Positions 39,774 to 48,831 of a stretch of 64,000 nucleotides of DNA are shown one piece after another (positions within the stretch are counted from its first letter, which is position 1; each line of letters begins with the position of its first letter). A model generated the notes under the pieces. The model saw only the letters and a list, made by a program, of their open reading frames with translations, was not told the DNA's origin and searched no databases. Position numbers and translations under genes: made by a program. The DNA is from Methanothermobacter sp. (GTDB lineage Archaea > Methanobacteriota > Methanobacteria > Methanobacteriales > Methanothermobacteraceae). The stretch covers positions 1-64,000 of the forward strand of contig NZ_JASFYG010000007.1 of NCBI RefSeq assembly GCF_030055435.1. Direction: 5' to 3'.

Positions 39774-40712
39774 TTAACGTATGATCCTTGTGTAGGCAAC
39801 TGCGGCTGTAGTCACAAGCACACCTATCACCAGTGGACCGTAGGGGGCACCCGTTTTAGCACCTGGAACAGATGATGAACCGGTTGTCCCCTGAAGAGTG
39901 CCTGGCGGGTAATACCCCCCACCACTGGTTGAACCGTTACCCCCGCTTACCTTAGCAGGCCATTCATAGGTGTATACAAACCTCTGTGAGGTCTCGGGGT
40001 CCATTGTGACATCCCATGCAGCAACCTGTGTGCTCACAAAGAGATCATCATCCACAAAGGCTTTTGGTGAACTGTAAACGAGCTTTGAGTTTGTAGGAGC
40101 AATGGGGGCCCTCACAATACCTGAAACCTTTTCATTATCGATGTTGATCAGAGTGAAACCAAAGGTTCCCTTCCAGTATTTGAGGTCCAGTGATGGGTTT
40201 AGGACCTCTATTTCATTGGGCATGAACCATGAGGACATGAGGCCTGGTTCATTTATAAGTGACCAGTAGTTGCTGTCATCTGACTCAACGTTAACGATGT
40301 AAGTGGGTATCTCACCCATCTCACCTGTGGCCCTCAGGCCAAAGGAAACGGTTTTTGTCTCCCCAGGCTTCACCTTCCAGCCATAGTCACCTCCGAGTTC
40401 AGGCGTCCTTGACTTGACCATTTTAACTGCCGCTGGATCCGTCCACTGGATGAGCCACTTAATCGTGTTGTTCTCTGAAAGACTTCCCTGGTATACTTGT
40501 CCTATCTTGAAGTATTGGACATTGTTGTCATTGTTCTTTATCTTCACAGTTATAACAGCGGTCAGGTCCTTCAACCTGAAGCTGGTTGCAGATGGTTTTT
40601 CAGAAACCCAGGTCTCCTTGGCGGCTGACCCTGTATCAGGAACTCCCACAATGGAAAGCATGAACACAGCAGCTATAGCAATGTACACCCATTTTTTCAT
40701 AAACATCCCCAC
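39774..40712 (-). CDS. Secreted surface protein with sortase-type C-terminal signal
   Basis: No family is recognised for the main domain. The protein (312 residues) has an N-terminal signal peptide (KKWVYIAIAAVFMLSIVGVP), a mostly beta ectodomain with repeated aromatic strands, a Gly/Ser-rich linker (GGNGSTSGGGYYPPG), then VPGAKTGAPYGPLVIGVLVT, a hydrophobic helix ending YTRIIR. The VPxxxTGAP motif, helix and basic end have the form of a sorting signal. It lies 19 bases upstream of the sortase in the same operon, so it is its probable substrate. This is inferred from position and motif. Confidence 0.75.
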   Translation of the reverse strand: MGMFMKKWVYIAIAAVFMLSIVGVPDTGSAAKETWVSEKPSATSFRLKDLTAVITVKIKNNDNNVQYFKIGQVYQGSLSENNTIKWLIQWTDPAAVKMVKSRTPELGGDYGWKVKPGETKTVSFGLRATGEMGEIPTYIVNVESDDSNYWSLINEPGLMSSWFMPNEIEVLNPSLDLKYWKGTFGFTLINIDNEKVSGIVRAPIAPTNSKLVYSSPKAFVDDDLFVSTQVAAWDVTMDPETSQRFVYTYEWPAKVSGGNGSTSGGGYYPPGTLQGTTGSSSVPGAKTGAPYGPLVIGVLVTTAAVAYTRIIR

Positions 40713-40751
40713 CTAAATATTAAATAAAATTTAATAAATCTTTTGACTTAA

Positions 40752-42062
40752 TCAGCCGTATATTCTCTGCAGCTCCCGGATCATCCATTCAGGGGCGTTC
40801 TGTGTTGGCACGGTCAGAACGATGCTGTTCATGTTCTGTATCAGGAAGAGGACATCCTCTCTGGGGACTTCAAGTATTATGAGGTAGTTGGCATCCAGTT
40901 CTCCCAGATTTGATGACCTCTCATAATCAGAAAGCCTTATACCGTAGTTCTGGAGTATAGCGTTGATTTCGGCTTCATTCAGGCCACCGGAGGCAGCTGC
41001 CCTCAGGAGCTGCTCCACATCTGTCGATGATGTCCTCTCATTTTCACTCTGTGAGGTGATGGTGTTCAGTGTTAATCGTTGGCTGTTGAGTATCCGCGCA
41101 TCCACTGTACCGCTATCCTTGGATCTGAGAATCGCAAGCACAGTCGCCCCACTTATCCTTGGTGTTGACGTTGCAGTTGATGTATTGTTTCCGGTGGCGT
41201 TCTGGTTGAGGTAGACGTCGACCATGTTACCGACACTTATAAGGCCACCTGCAGCCTGCAGCCTTGTGATCATTATTGGGACGGCAACGGTATCAGGGGT
41301 CTGGATCTGTGTATTTGAAAGTACGGTTGCATCGGCTTGGCTAACAAATTTCTTTGCATCAGCCACCTTCATTATCACACGCTTTTCCTGGCCGTTATCT
41401 GTGTAATTAACCATAACCCTACCGACACGGTCCTTCTTGATATTTATCTGCTGGTTTTGATAGGTACGCCACGACTGTGTTGCGGGACCCACAACGTCAA
41501 CTGCTAGGGCCTCTTCTGGTGTAACAGCGGCATCTATCTGCGCAAGGATGGCTTGTTTCTGGGGATCAGTTGCAAGGGGACCTTTGAAGAGTGCGTTCAC
41601 CTCAGCGATTTTAGTGGCCTTGGCGTTCTGCAGCACCTCCTGGTATGGTTGATAGACCAGGAAGTAGTAGCCTGCACCAGCGAGAACCATGAGAATAACA
41701 CCAAATACAAGGGCACCAACGAGGGTTTTCTGATCTTCTTCCGGAATTTTTCGACCTATACCCCCAGATGGACCTCCAGGTCGTGTAGGTGGGGGTGTAA
41801 GTCTGGGCTTGGGCTTTTCATCACCCTTGAGAGGTTTTTCAGGGGGTTTTCTGACCTTTGACTCCTCACGGGATTTCAGCCGTGGCCTTGGCTTTGGCAT
41901 TGGTCTGGGTTTTTTCTTATCCGAGTCCCCACCACCACCAAATTTACCCACAAGCCCTTTGAGTCTGTCCCCAATTTTTGAGTCATCTTTTCCTCTGTTT
42001 TTCCGGAGATCAGGAGGGTTATTCTTCTTATCCTTGTCATTACCTTTAATCTTATCGAGCAT
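40752..42062 (-). CDS. DUF515-like membrane protein with a CpaB/SAF-like ectodomain
   Basis: The first 110 residues are charged and Pro/Lys-rich (DLRKNRGKDD, KKKPRPMPKPRPRLKSRE), followed by one membrane helix (LVGALVFGVILMVLAGAGYY, about 115-134). The large C-terminal part contains LQAAGGLISVGNMVDVYLNQ and, further on, ISGATVLAILRSKD. These resemble the RcpC/CpaB pilus-assembly SAF region (AGG-x-I-x-x-G-x-x-VDV-x-L). The protein is assigned to the methanogen DUF515 group by memory. It starts at an ATG overlapping the pssA stop by 11 bases. A role in surface-structure assembly is inferred. Confidence 0.65.
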   Translation of the reverse strand: MLDKIKGNDKDKKNNPPDLRKNRGKDDSKIGDRLKGLVGKFGGGGDSDKKKPRPMPKPRPRLKSREESKVRKPPEKPLKGDEKPKPRLTPPPTRPGGPSGGIGRKIPEEDQKTLVGALVFGVILMVLAGAGYYFLVYQPYQEVLQNAKATKIAEVNALFKGPLATDPQKQAILAQIDAAVTPEEALAVDVVGPATQSWRTYQNQQINIKKDRVGRVMVNYTDNGQEKRVIMKVADAKKFVSQADATVLSNTQIQTPDTVAVPIMITRLQAAGGLISVGNMVDVYLNQNATGNNTSTATSTPRISGATVLAILRSKDSGTVDARILNSQRLTLNTITSQSENERTSSTDVEQLLRAAASGGLNEAEINAILQNYGIRLSDYERSSNLGELDANYLIILEVPREDVLFLIQNMNSIVLTVPTQNAPEWMIRELQRIYG

Positions 42063-42738
42063 TCAGATCACGTCTCATTGGTGTTATAGGCACTGCAATA
42101 TATGCCACAGTGACCATAAAAAGCATGATAGCTGTGGGACCAGTGCCCATTCCAATTAAACCCGTTACAATTGCTGCCAGTATGAGTATTAAAGCAGCAG
42201 GGGCTATTTTATACCCCACACGAGGATATTCTATGCTGCTGACCATTAGGATACTGACAGCGAGCATCAGGGGCCCCACAACCTTATCACTGTAGAATCC
42301 TGTGAGATAAAATGATGATATAACAACCGCCGCCACGGGTATGGGGAGTCCCGTAAAGTTTTTCCCACCCCCTGTGAGAACATTGAACCTTGAGAGTCTC
42401 AGTATGCCACATATTACTATTAAGAGACCTACTAATATATTAACATATCGAAAATCAGCACTTGTTAGATAAATAAGGATAGCTGGAGCGACACCAAATG
42501 AGATTACATCTGAAAGGGAGTCCATGTTTTTGCCAAATCCCTGAGTATCCACTCTACCAGTTCGGCGTGCAACCCAACCATCAAGTGAATCAAAAAGGAC
42601 AGCCAAAAGCATCAGAATAGATGCAATATCAAAAAACCCATTAATGGACATTAAAATGGAAAAGTAACCTGAAGATGCATTTAAAATTGATAAAAGATCA
42701 GGTAATGATATGAAGGATGTTATTTTCTTGTCATTCAT
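42052..42738 (-). CDS. pssA: Archaetidylserine synthase (CDP-alcohol phosphatidyltransferase)
   Basis: The enzyme transfers L-serine to CDP-archaeol to make archaetidylserine. The CDP-alcohol motif is complete: DSLDGWVARRTGRVDTQGFG, then KNMDSLSD (D-x2-DG-x2-AR-x8-G-x3-D-x3-D). Six or more membrane helices follow. The ATG at 42738 (MNDKKITSF, 228 residues) is chosen over a GTG three codons earlier because AGGTG lies at the right distance. The matching gene in M. thermautotrophicus (MTH1027 in my recollection) has been characterised. The decarboxylase follows upstream on the same strand. Confidence 0.95.
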   Translation of the reverse strand: MNDKKITSFISLPDLLSILNASSGYFSILMSINGFFDIASILMLLAVLFDSLDGWVARRTGRVDTQGFGKNMDSLSDVISFGVAPAILIYLTSADFRYVNILVGLLIVICGILRLSRFNVLTGGGKNFTGLPIPVAAVVISSFYLTGFYSDKVVGPLMLAVSILMVSSIEYPRVGYKIAPAALILILAAIVTGLIGMGTGPTAIMLFMVTVAYIAVPITPMRRDLNAR

Positions 42739-42785
42739 CAGCGACACCTGTCCGTATAAAATAATGTGTCTGAAGTAGTGTCTGA

Positions 42786-43466
42786 CTATATGTTTGTGGT
42801 CTCATTCAGCCTTATGAACCTTGCGACTACGGTCTCCCCTGCAACAGCCCTTGAACCTGTCTTCACAAGTACCTCACAATTTTGTGGCAGTATAAGATCT
42901 ACCCTGGAGCCAAACCTTATCATACCTATACGGCTTCCCATTTCAACATGGTCCCCCTCATTTACGTACTGCACGATCCTCCTTGCAATGAACCCTGCTA
43001 TCTGCACTACACCGACATTACCATGCTCTGTTTCTATTACAATAAGGTTTCTTTCATTTTCTGTCAGTATACGTGAACGTGCAATCCTGAATTTACCGTC
43101 AAAGTGCTCTGTGTATATCACCCTTCCTGAGACAGGGGCTCTGTTGACGTGAACATCAAATGGAGACATGAAGGTGCTTATGAGAATACCTTCACCACTA
43201 TCAGGAAATATCCTGTCAATAAGAGGATAATCGGATCCCACACATTTTATGCGGTCTATTCCACCTGATAAGCGCCTTCCATCTGCGGGGGCAACTATTA
43301 GGTTGTCTTCAGTGGGGGTATTCCTTTCAGGATCCCTGAAGAACTGCATTATGAAGGCTATAAGAGTGAACATGAGTATACTGACCGTATGGTAGCCGAG
43401 GAGAAATGGGATGGTGGCCACACTTATGAGGAAACTGACCCTTTTTGCAACGCCCTTCACAAACAC
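42786..43466 (-). CDS. asd: Archaetidylserine decarboxylase (PSD-A type)
   Basis: This decarboxylase makes archaetidylethanolamine from archaetidylserine. It is the short PSD type (about 226 residues): FMSPFDVHVNRAPVSGRV holds the conserved histidines, and IRFGSRVDLILP contains the Gly-Ser pair where the proenzyme self-cleaves to form the pyruvoyl group. The N-terminal hydrophobic segment is membrane-associated. The GTG at 43466 is chosen because AGGTGA lies seven bases upstream. It pairs with pssA (47-base gap). Confidence 0.93.
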   Translation of the reverse strand: MFVKGVAKRVSFLISVATIPFLLGYHTVSILMFTLIAFIMQFFRDPERNTPTEDNLIVAPADGRRLSGGIDRIKCVGSDYPLIDRIFPDSGEGILISTFMSPFDVHVNRAPVSGRVIYTEHFDGKFRIARSRILTENERNLIVIETEHGNVGVVQIAGFIARRIVQYVNEGDHVEMGSRIGMIRFGSRVDLILPQNCEVLVKTGSRAVAGETVVARFIRLNETTNI

Positions 43467-43615
43467 ACAATTCACCTATTCTAATGCTGGATCACATGAA
43501 GACCCTTTAAGAGTAAACTCCTGGTTTCCACTCATTAGCAACTGCAATGAACCTTATTGGGCTGCAGCCTTTGAGGAAATCAGCACACTACTGGATGTTG
43601 AATATTTTAGTGAAA

Positions 43616-43626
43616 CATATATATAG
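43616..43626 (+). promoter_or_regulatory. TATA box for the MreB operon
   Basis: CATATATATAG lies about 105 bases upstream of the first start codon of the plus-strand operon, so the leader is longer than usual for this genome. The rest of the 43476-43730 spacer shows no gene. Confidence 0.5.
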
Positions 43627-43730
43627 TCATGTGCTGAAGATTAAATGTAATCTGTGGTTGATATGTATGTGTTTTCCTCTGGAGCAGGGGAACTTTCTTT
43701 TAAGTTCCTTTTAGAGTAGATGTGATGGTG

Positions 43731-44363
43731 ATGATAGAGAGTAGGATAAAGGTTCTCAGAAAGGCAGCGCAGGTTTCAACAGCCCAGAGTTCAGACAGGC
43801 TGTGGTGTGTGATTGCAGGTAATGAGGAGATGGTCAACTCTGTGGCATATGAGGCAATCACATCCAGGGATCTTGTAAAGATACTCTTCAGGGAACACGT
43901 TACCATCAAGGATTCCTTTTTAAGAAAACGCTTTGATTTAATAATGCTTCATGGTGAAAGCAACAAGATAAGAGATCTTTCACTTATATGCAAGGAAAAG
44001 GGAGGCGCCTATATAAAGATAGCCCCCTATTACGTTGAGAACGAACCCAACCTTGTGCTTCTGGTGGCCCCTGAAAACTACATGAAAAGATTTGCAGGGG
44101 AGGCCGAGAAGAATAAAATAGGTTTTTCATTCATCCTTGAGGACAGAACAAGTGGATTTATAGAAACAGACGTCTACCTTACAGAGAGGCTCCCGGCATT
44201 TATAAGGAATATAATCGATCCCCTCTTCAAGGTTACAGACGTTGTCCTGGTAACACTGCTGATATCTGTTCATGAAGCAGGGGATGTTGAGAGGATAAAT
44301 GAGATAGCATCCCGCAACAACATATTTGCAGTTGACTTTAGAGACATATTTAAGGAGGAGTAG
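43731..44363 (+). CDS. Unknown protein co-transcribed with MreB
   Basis: I do not recognise the family. It is a soluble alpha/beta protein of about 210 residues with strands ending in acidic and glycine residues (LWCVIAGNEEMVNSVAYEAI, FDLIMLHGESNKIRD). The second half contains APYYVENEPNLVLLVAPENY and a region rich in helices, DVVLVTLLISVHEAGDVERI. No membrane segment or signal is evident. The stop lies one base before the mreB ATG, so tight coupling with the actin-like gene suggests a linked function, for instance a modulator. Start choice is uncertain among three ATG/GTG codons between 43722 and 43731. Confidence 0.6.
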   Translation: MIESRIKVLRKAAQVSTAQSSDRLWCVIAGNEEMVNSVAYEAITSRDLVKILFREHVTIKDSFLRKRFDLIMLHGESNKIRDLSLICKEKGGAYIKIAPYYVENEPNLVLLVAPENYMKRFAGEAEKNKIGFSFILEDRTSGFIETDVYLTERLPAFIRNIIDPLFKVTDVVLVTLLISVHEAGDVERINEIASRNNIFAVDFRDIFKEE

Positions 44364-44364
44364 C

Positions 44365-45438
44365 ATGTTTTCATTTGGAAAGAAGAAATCTGAAGAGAAA
44401 CAGGAAAGAAAGAGTGCAATTACCAATACACTCGGAATAGACCTGGGCACCCTCAATACCGTGGTTGCCAAACCAGCAGGGGATAAATTTGATATCTACA
44501 AGATTCCCTCTGTGGTAGCCGTCAAGAAGGAAGACCCATCATATGTCCTGGCAGTGGGTGAAGAGGCAAAGATGATGCTGGGAAGAACCCCTGAGGACAT
44601 AATCGCTGTGAGACCACTGAGGAAGGGTGTTATTGAGAGCGTTGCACAGGCAGAGGCCCTCCTTGTATATGCAATGGAGATGGGGGCGGGAGATTCTGAG
44701 TCCATTGATAGGATAGTTATAGGCATACCAGGGGATGCCTCAGAGGTTGAAAGAAATGCCGTTGAGGAGATAGGAAAAAAGGCCGGCGCGAATTATGTCC
44801 TAGTTATAAGTGAGGGTCTTGCAGCCGCCATAGGGGCCGGATTGCCCATAGCAGAGGCATCGGGGACAATGGTTGTTGACATAGGGGCTGGTTCAAGTGA
44901 CATTGTTGTGATATCCCTTGGAGGCATAACTGACATTGAGACAATCCGTGTCGGTGGGGATGATATTGACTCCAACCTTGTTGAACTGGTGAAGGAGAAG
45001 TACAATGTTGAGATAGGCATCCATGAGGCAGAGAAGGCAAAGATAGAGGTTGGAATGGTCAAATGTGATGAGGATCTTGAAAACCTTAAAACAGTAGTTA
45101 TAGGCAAATGCATGGAGACAAACAAACCTAAAAAAGTTGAAATTGACTCTGAAATGGTTGCAGAGGCTGCTGAGCCAGTTGTAAAAGGTATAGTGGATTC
45201 CATAGCAGCAGTCCTTGAAAGACTCTCACCTGAACTCATCTCAGGGGTCTACAACAAGACTATAGTGGTGGGTGGAACCTCACAGCTCAGGGGCCTCAGG
45301 GAGAGGATACTGGATGAGGTTGGCATTCCTGCTGAGATATCAGATGACCCCATGACAGTGGTTGCCAAGGGAGCCGCAATAGTTGCTGCAGAGCCAAGGG
45401 CACTTGAACCTGAAGTAAGGCTCAAGGCAATGAAATAA
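44365..45438 (+). CDS. mreB: MreB-like actin-family ATPase
   Basis: The fold of the actin/Hsp70/MreB family is shown by ITNTLGIDLGTLNTVVAKPA (phosphate-1 loop), GTMVVDIGAGSSDIVVISLG (phosphate-2) and KTIVVGGTSQLRGLRERILD (adenosine loop). It is 357 residues, like bacterial MreB. The ATG at 44365 has an ideal AAGGAGGAG before it. Rod-shaped Methanobacteriales have an MreB-type protein, which fits a role in cell shape or wall synthesis. It has a charged N-terminal extension (FGKKKSEEKQERKS) that may contact the membrane. Confidence 0.88.
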   Translation: MFSFGKKKSEEKQERKSAITNTLGIDLGTLNTVVAKPAGDKFDIYKIPSVVAVKKEDPSYVLAVGEEAKMMLGRTPEDIIAVRPLRKGVIESVAQAEALLVYAMEMGAGDSESIDRIVIGIPGDASEVERNAVEEIGKKAGANYVLVISEGLAAAIGAGLPIAEASGTMVVDIGAGSSDIVVISLGGITDIETIRVGGDDIDSNLVELVKEKYNVEIGIHEAEKAKIEVGMVKCDEDLENLKTVVIGKCMETNKPKKVEIDSEMVAEAAEPVVKGIVDSIAAVLERLSPELISGVYNKTIVVGGTSQLRGLRERILDEVGIPAEISDDPMTVVAKGAAIVAAEPRALEPEVRLKAMK

Positions 45439-45454
45439 ATTTTTTTCTGATCTG

Positions 45455-46078
45455 ATGAAGGTTCTTGGAATTGATGAGGCGGGAAGGGGTCCTGTAATAG
45501 GTCCCCTTGTCGTGGCAGGTGTCATGGTCCCTGAGAGGAAGTTCTCGATACTCCGAAAGATGGGTATAAGGGACTCAAAGAAGCTCACACCCGAGAGGAG
45601 AAAATTTCTTGCCCGCAAAATAAGAAGGATCTCAAGGGTGTTCACGGTCAAGATATCGGCATCGGATATTGACAGGATGCGTGAGAAGGGCTTCAACCTC
45701 AATGAGATAGAGAAGATAGCAATAAAGAGGATAATAGCCGAGGCACAGCCTGACTCCGTCATAATAGATTCTGTGGATGTTAAACCAGAGAGGCTGGCTG
45801 AGGAGATAAGGTCTCACTTCGGGGACATCGAGGTGAAGGCCGAGCACGGTGCTGATGCAAAGTATTACCCTGTTGCAGCGGCATCAATAATAGCCAAGGT
45901 TGAAAGGGACCTTGAAATAGAGAAGATACAGAAGAGGAACAGGAAACTTGGGGACATCGGCTCTGGTTATCCCAGTGACCCCCGCACAAGGGCTTTTCTT
46001 GAATCATTCGGCTACGATGAACTCCCGGAATTTGTGAGGAAATCATGGGCCACGGTCCAGAAGAGTAGGAAAAATTAA
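45455..46078 (+). CDS. rnhB: Ribonuclease HII
   Basis: The enzyme removes ribonucleotides from DNA and RNA of RNA/DNA hybrids. The protein (207 residues) starts MKVLGIDEAGRGPVIGPLVV, with catalytic Asp and Glu in the DEAGRG box, and carries DSVIIDSVDVKPERLAEEIR and the KADAKYYPVAAASIIAKVER-like block (here HGADAKYYPVAAASIIAKV). A T7 run between mreB and rnhB could end some transcripts. Confidence 0.96.
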   Translation: MKVLGIDEAGRGPVIGPLVVAGVMVPERKFSILRKMGIRDSKKLTPERRKFLARKIRRISRVFTVKISASDIDRMREKGFNLNEIEKIAIKRIIAEAQPDSVIIDSVDVKPERLAEEIRSHFGDIEVKAEHGADAKYYPVAAASIIAKVERDLEIEKIQKRNRKLGDIGSGYPSDPRTRAFLESFGYDELPEFVRKSWATVQKSRKN

Positions 46079-46193
46079 TTTAATTATGTCTCTCATGAGA
46101 TTTTCATGAATATTGGTTAGTGCATATCTTCAACCAGACCATTATTTTTAAATATATCCTCTCCGGTAAATACCCATCAGGTGAGGCAGAAAA

Positions 46194-47033
46194 ATGTTTC
46201 TCGAACCAGTATTCAGCTTCTTTGGCACAGTACTTGAAATGTTCCGCAGCGGCGGTGTAATAACATACATAATAGCAATCATAGGCATATACGGTTTTAT
46301 CACGTCCATTGAGAAGATACACTATCTAAGGAAGATTTCACGTGTTAGCACACCCCAGATAATAGGTAAAGTCAATGAATCCATGGAGAAGGGCGGAGCA
46401 CTTGAGGCCCTCCGGGAGATAGGGCAGTACCAGAATCCAGTATCAAAGATAATATCAGAGGCCCTCAAGATAGGCTATAGGAACCGTTCAGAGGTTGAGG
46501 ATGCGATGGAGCGTGTTTTTATTGTTGAGATGAGCAACATGACAAAGGGTCTGGGGACTCTCAGGACAATAATAGAGGTCGCCCCAATGCTGGGTCTTAT
46601 AGGGACCGTCATAGGGATATGGTACACATTCAGGGCCCTCGGTGTTAACGCTGACCCCGCTGCAATGGCTGAGGGAATCTATGTTGCACTGATAACCACA
46701 ATACTTGGACTGGCAGTTGCTATAATCCTCATGCCCCTCTACTCCTACATAACAGGCAGAATAGACGATGAGATAGACAAGATTGAACTCATAAAGAAGA
46801 TGACAAACTGGGGGTACGCCATCATGAGGATAAGGGTCGATGGAGACGTTGATGATGTGGTTGGGGCCCTCATGGAGTCGGATGGTGTTGTCAGCGTGAG
46901 GACGGTTGATGACCCTGAGGCAAACCTTGTGGTGGCATTCAAGCCCAGCATGCTTGAGAAGAGCATAAACAACATAATACTTGAAAGGTGCGGTAAGAGC
47001 GCCGAGATAATTGAAAGCAAGCTGCGGCAGTGA
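46194..47033 (+). CDS. exbB: ExbB/TolQ/MotA-type proton-channel protein
   Basis: It has three membrane segments: GGVITYIIAIIGIYGFITSI near 18, and MLGLIGTVIGIWYTFRALGV and YVALITTILGLAVAIILMPL later, the MotA/TolQ/ExbB domain. Its C-terminal extension (about residues 200-279, beginning MRIRVDGDVDDVVGALMESD) is not found in bacterial ExbB. With ExbD it would form a pump converting ion flow to mechanical work. The next gene is ExbD, five bases on. No TonB or outer membrane exists in archaea, so the client is unknown. Confidence 0.9.
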   Translation: MFLEPVFSFFGTVLEMFRSGGVITYIIAIIGIYGFITSIEKIHYLRKISRVSTPQIIGKVNESMEKGGALEALREIGQYQNPVSKIISEALKIGYRNRSEVEDAMERVFIVEMSNMTKGLGTLRTIIEVAPMLGLIGTVIGIWYTFRALGVNADPAAMAEGIYVALITTILGLAVAIILMPLYSYITGRIDDEIDKIELIKKMTNWGYAIMRIRVDGDVDDVVGALMESDGVVSVRTVDDPEANLVVAFKPSMLEKSINNIILERCGKSAEIIESKLRQ

Positions 47034-47037
47034 TAAA

Positions 47038-47424
47038 ATGGTCCTGGATACAGAGAGGTACAGGAACAAGGTCCATGGAAGGCCAAGGTTCAACATGGTC
47101 CCATTCATTGATATACTCTTCACAATACTGATTTTCCTTGTGGTAACAACCACCTTTTCAGGGGGGGCAGATGAGGCATCAGGAAAGCCCCAGATAAGTG
47201 AAAACACCGGGCCATCAGAGTACTACTTAATACCTGTCGCAGGCCTGAGGCGGGTAACGGTTAATGGCATTGACATGTCCAGCCACATAAAGGACAGTGC
47301 GGTGGCAGTCCACACCAGGGTCATAGATGAGGGTGAAATAATAATAAGGCCCAGGGAGGGGGCCATAATCATAACAGCACCACCGGACCTCCCGGTCGAT
47401 AAGGCGGTTAAAACACCATCATAA
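47038..47424 (+). CDS. exbD: ExbD/TolR-type partner protein
   Basis: One N-terminal membrane helix is followed by a small ectodomain. The segment [20 protein letters not shown] contains the conserved Asp in the helix used for proton passage, and [19 protein letters not shown] lies in the periplasmic-type domain. It is 128 residues long. The ATG at 47038 is adjacent to exbB, which removes a nine-residue upstream extension without a ribosome site. Confidence 0.88.
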   Translation: MVLDTERYRNKVHGRPRFNMVPFIDILFTILIFLVVTTTFSGGADEASGKPQISENTGPSEYYLIPVAGLRRVTVNGIDMSSHIKDSAVAVHTRVIDEGEIIIRPREGAIIITAPPDLPVDKAVKTPS

Positions 47425-47437
47425 TTTTTCAGGTGAT

Positions 47438-48064
47438 ATGATGTATCTTGGAAGAATACTGGCAGTTGGGAGAAACAGCAGCGGATCCTTCGTGGCATAC
47501 AGGGTCTCAAGCAGGTCCTTTCCAAACAGGACGGCAAGGCTCCTGGATGAGAGGGTTGCGATTGTACCAGTTGAGGGCTGTGAGGGTGACGTATTCAAAA
47601 ACCCCTACATAGCATACAACTGCATAAGGATAGTTGATGGGACTGCAGTTGTATCCAATGGTTCCCATACCGATACCATTGCAGATAAGATATCCCTGGG
47701 GATGAACCTGAAGGACGCCTTGGGCTTCTCTCTCCTTACAATGGACTATGAGAAGGATGAACTAAACACCCCCAGAATCGCAGCGGCAATCAATGACTCG
47801 GATGCATTCATAGGAATAGTGACGGAGGATGGGATAAACATCAGAAGGGTCCCTGAAGGCGTTTCAATGTACATATCAACATATGAGCAGATAGAACCAG
47901 CAGAAACCAGTTTTGAAGCCGGAAATGCAGAGGAGGCGGCAGAGTTCATACTGGGCGGCGGAGATTTTGCAGCATTCACACACCCTGTTACCTCAGCAGC
48001 GGCATTCAACGCCGGAGATGGCTGGAAGCTGGCGACAGTAGAAAAAATAAATTCCGGTGCTTAA
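47438..48064 (+). CDS. purO: IMP cyclohydrolase, archaeal PurO
   Basis: PurO closes FAICAR to IMP, the last purine step in methanogens, in place of bacterial PurH. The 208-residue sequence follows the Methanothermobacter protein closely: [20 protein letters not shown], then [35 protein letters not shown] and [16 protein letters not shown]. Two adjacent ATG codons are possible starts; the second is equally good. It starts 13 bases after exbD, so ExbBD, PurO and CofED may share a transcript. Confidence 0.95.
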   Translation: MMYLGRILAVGRNSSGSFVAYRVSSRSFPNRTARLLDERVAIVPVEGCEGDVFKNPYIAYNCIRIVDGTAVVSNGSHTDTIADKISLGMNLKDALGFSLLTMDYEKDELNTPRIAAAINDSDAFIGIVTEDGINIRRVPEGVSMYISTYEQIEPAETSFEAGNAEEAAEFILGGGDFAAFTHPVTSAAAFNAGDGWKLATVEKINSGA

Positions 48065-48823
48065 ATGCAGATAACCCTAACTGGAGTGGAGGGCCTACCA
48101 CTTGTCTCAGAGGGTGATGACATAGCAGCCCTCATAGTGGACGCCCTGAAATCCTCGGAGATGGAACTCCTTGATGGTGACATAGTAGTAATCGCTGAAA
48201 CACTGGTGGCAAAGGCAGAGGGAAACACAGTTGACCTCAGGAGAATTGAACCATCCAGAAAGGCACTTGAAATAGCATCAAGGACAGGTAAGGACCCCAG
48301 ACTAGTTGAAGCAATTCTTGAGGAGTCCAGTGAGATAATAAAGGTTGGTCATGACTTCATAGTATCTGAAACCCGGCACGGCTTTGTATGCGCCAATGCA
48401 GGTATTGACGAGTCAAATGTTGAGGATGGACTGGCAACCCCACTCCCGGAGGACCCTGATGGAAGCGCCAGAAGGATACTTGAGGGTCTTCAGAAACTCA
48501 CAGGAAGGGAATTGGCTGTCATAATCTCCGATACACAGGGAAGACCCTTCAGGGAGGGGGCTGTGGGTGTTGCAGTTGGAGTCGCTGGAATTTCACCGCT
48601 GTGGGATCGGAAGGGTGAAGTGGACCTTTATGGCAGGAACCTCCAGACAACCCGGGTGGCTGTTGCAGATGAGCTGGCAGCTGCAGCCTCCCTTGTGATG
48701 GGACAGGCAGATGAGGGCATACCCGCAGTCATAGTAAGGGGTTATCCATGGGGACACCTCCACGCCACTGGCAGCGCAAGGGAACTCTTAAGGCCCCGGG
48801 AACTTGACGTCTTCAGGGATTAG
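48065..48823 (+). CDS. cofE: Coenzyme F420:L-glutamate ligase
   Basis: CofE adds the gamma-linked glutamates to F420-0. The 252-residue sequence has [20 protein letters not shown], the ICANAGID-like block [16 protein letters not shown] and the GTP-site motifs [20 protein letters not shown] and [19 protein letters not shown]. It starts directly after the purO stop, and cofD follows after eight bases, so the two consecutive steps of F420 assembly are co-expressed. Confidence 0.96.
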   Translation: MQITLTGVEGLPLVSEGDDIAALIVDALKSSEMELLDGDIVVIAETLVAKAEGNTVDLRRIEPSRKALEIASRTGKDPRLVEAILEESSEIIKVGHDFIVSETRHGFVCANAGIDESNVEDGLATPLPEDPDGSARRILEGLQKLTGRELAVIISDTQGRPFREGAVGVAVGVAGISPLWDRKGEVDLYGRNLQTTRVAVADELAAAASLVMGQADEGIPAVIVRGYPWGHLHATGSARELLRPRELDVFRD

Positions 48824-48831
48824 GTGGTTCA

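Noticed and set aside
42786-43466. FGSR in place of LGST at the asd cleavage site as an anomaly
   Set aside because: Short PSD-A-type decarboxylases commonly have FGSR, so this is normal.
43411-43626. Plus-strand frame of 71 residues in the spacer and asd start
   Set aside because: Overlaps the asd 5' end and a TATA box; no ribosome site.
46488-47207. Minus-strand frame of 239 residues across exbB/exbD
   Set aside because: Antisense shadow of two clear genes; no domain seen.
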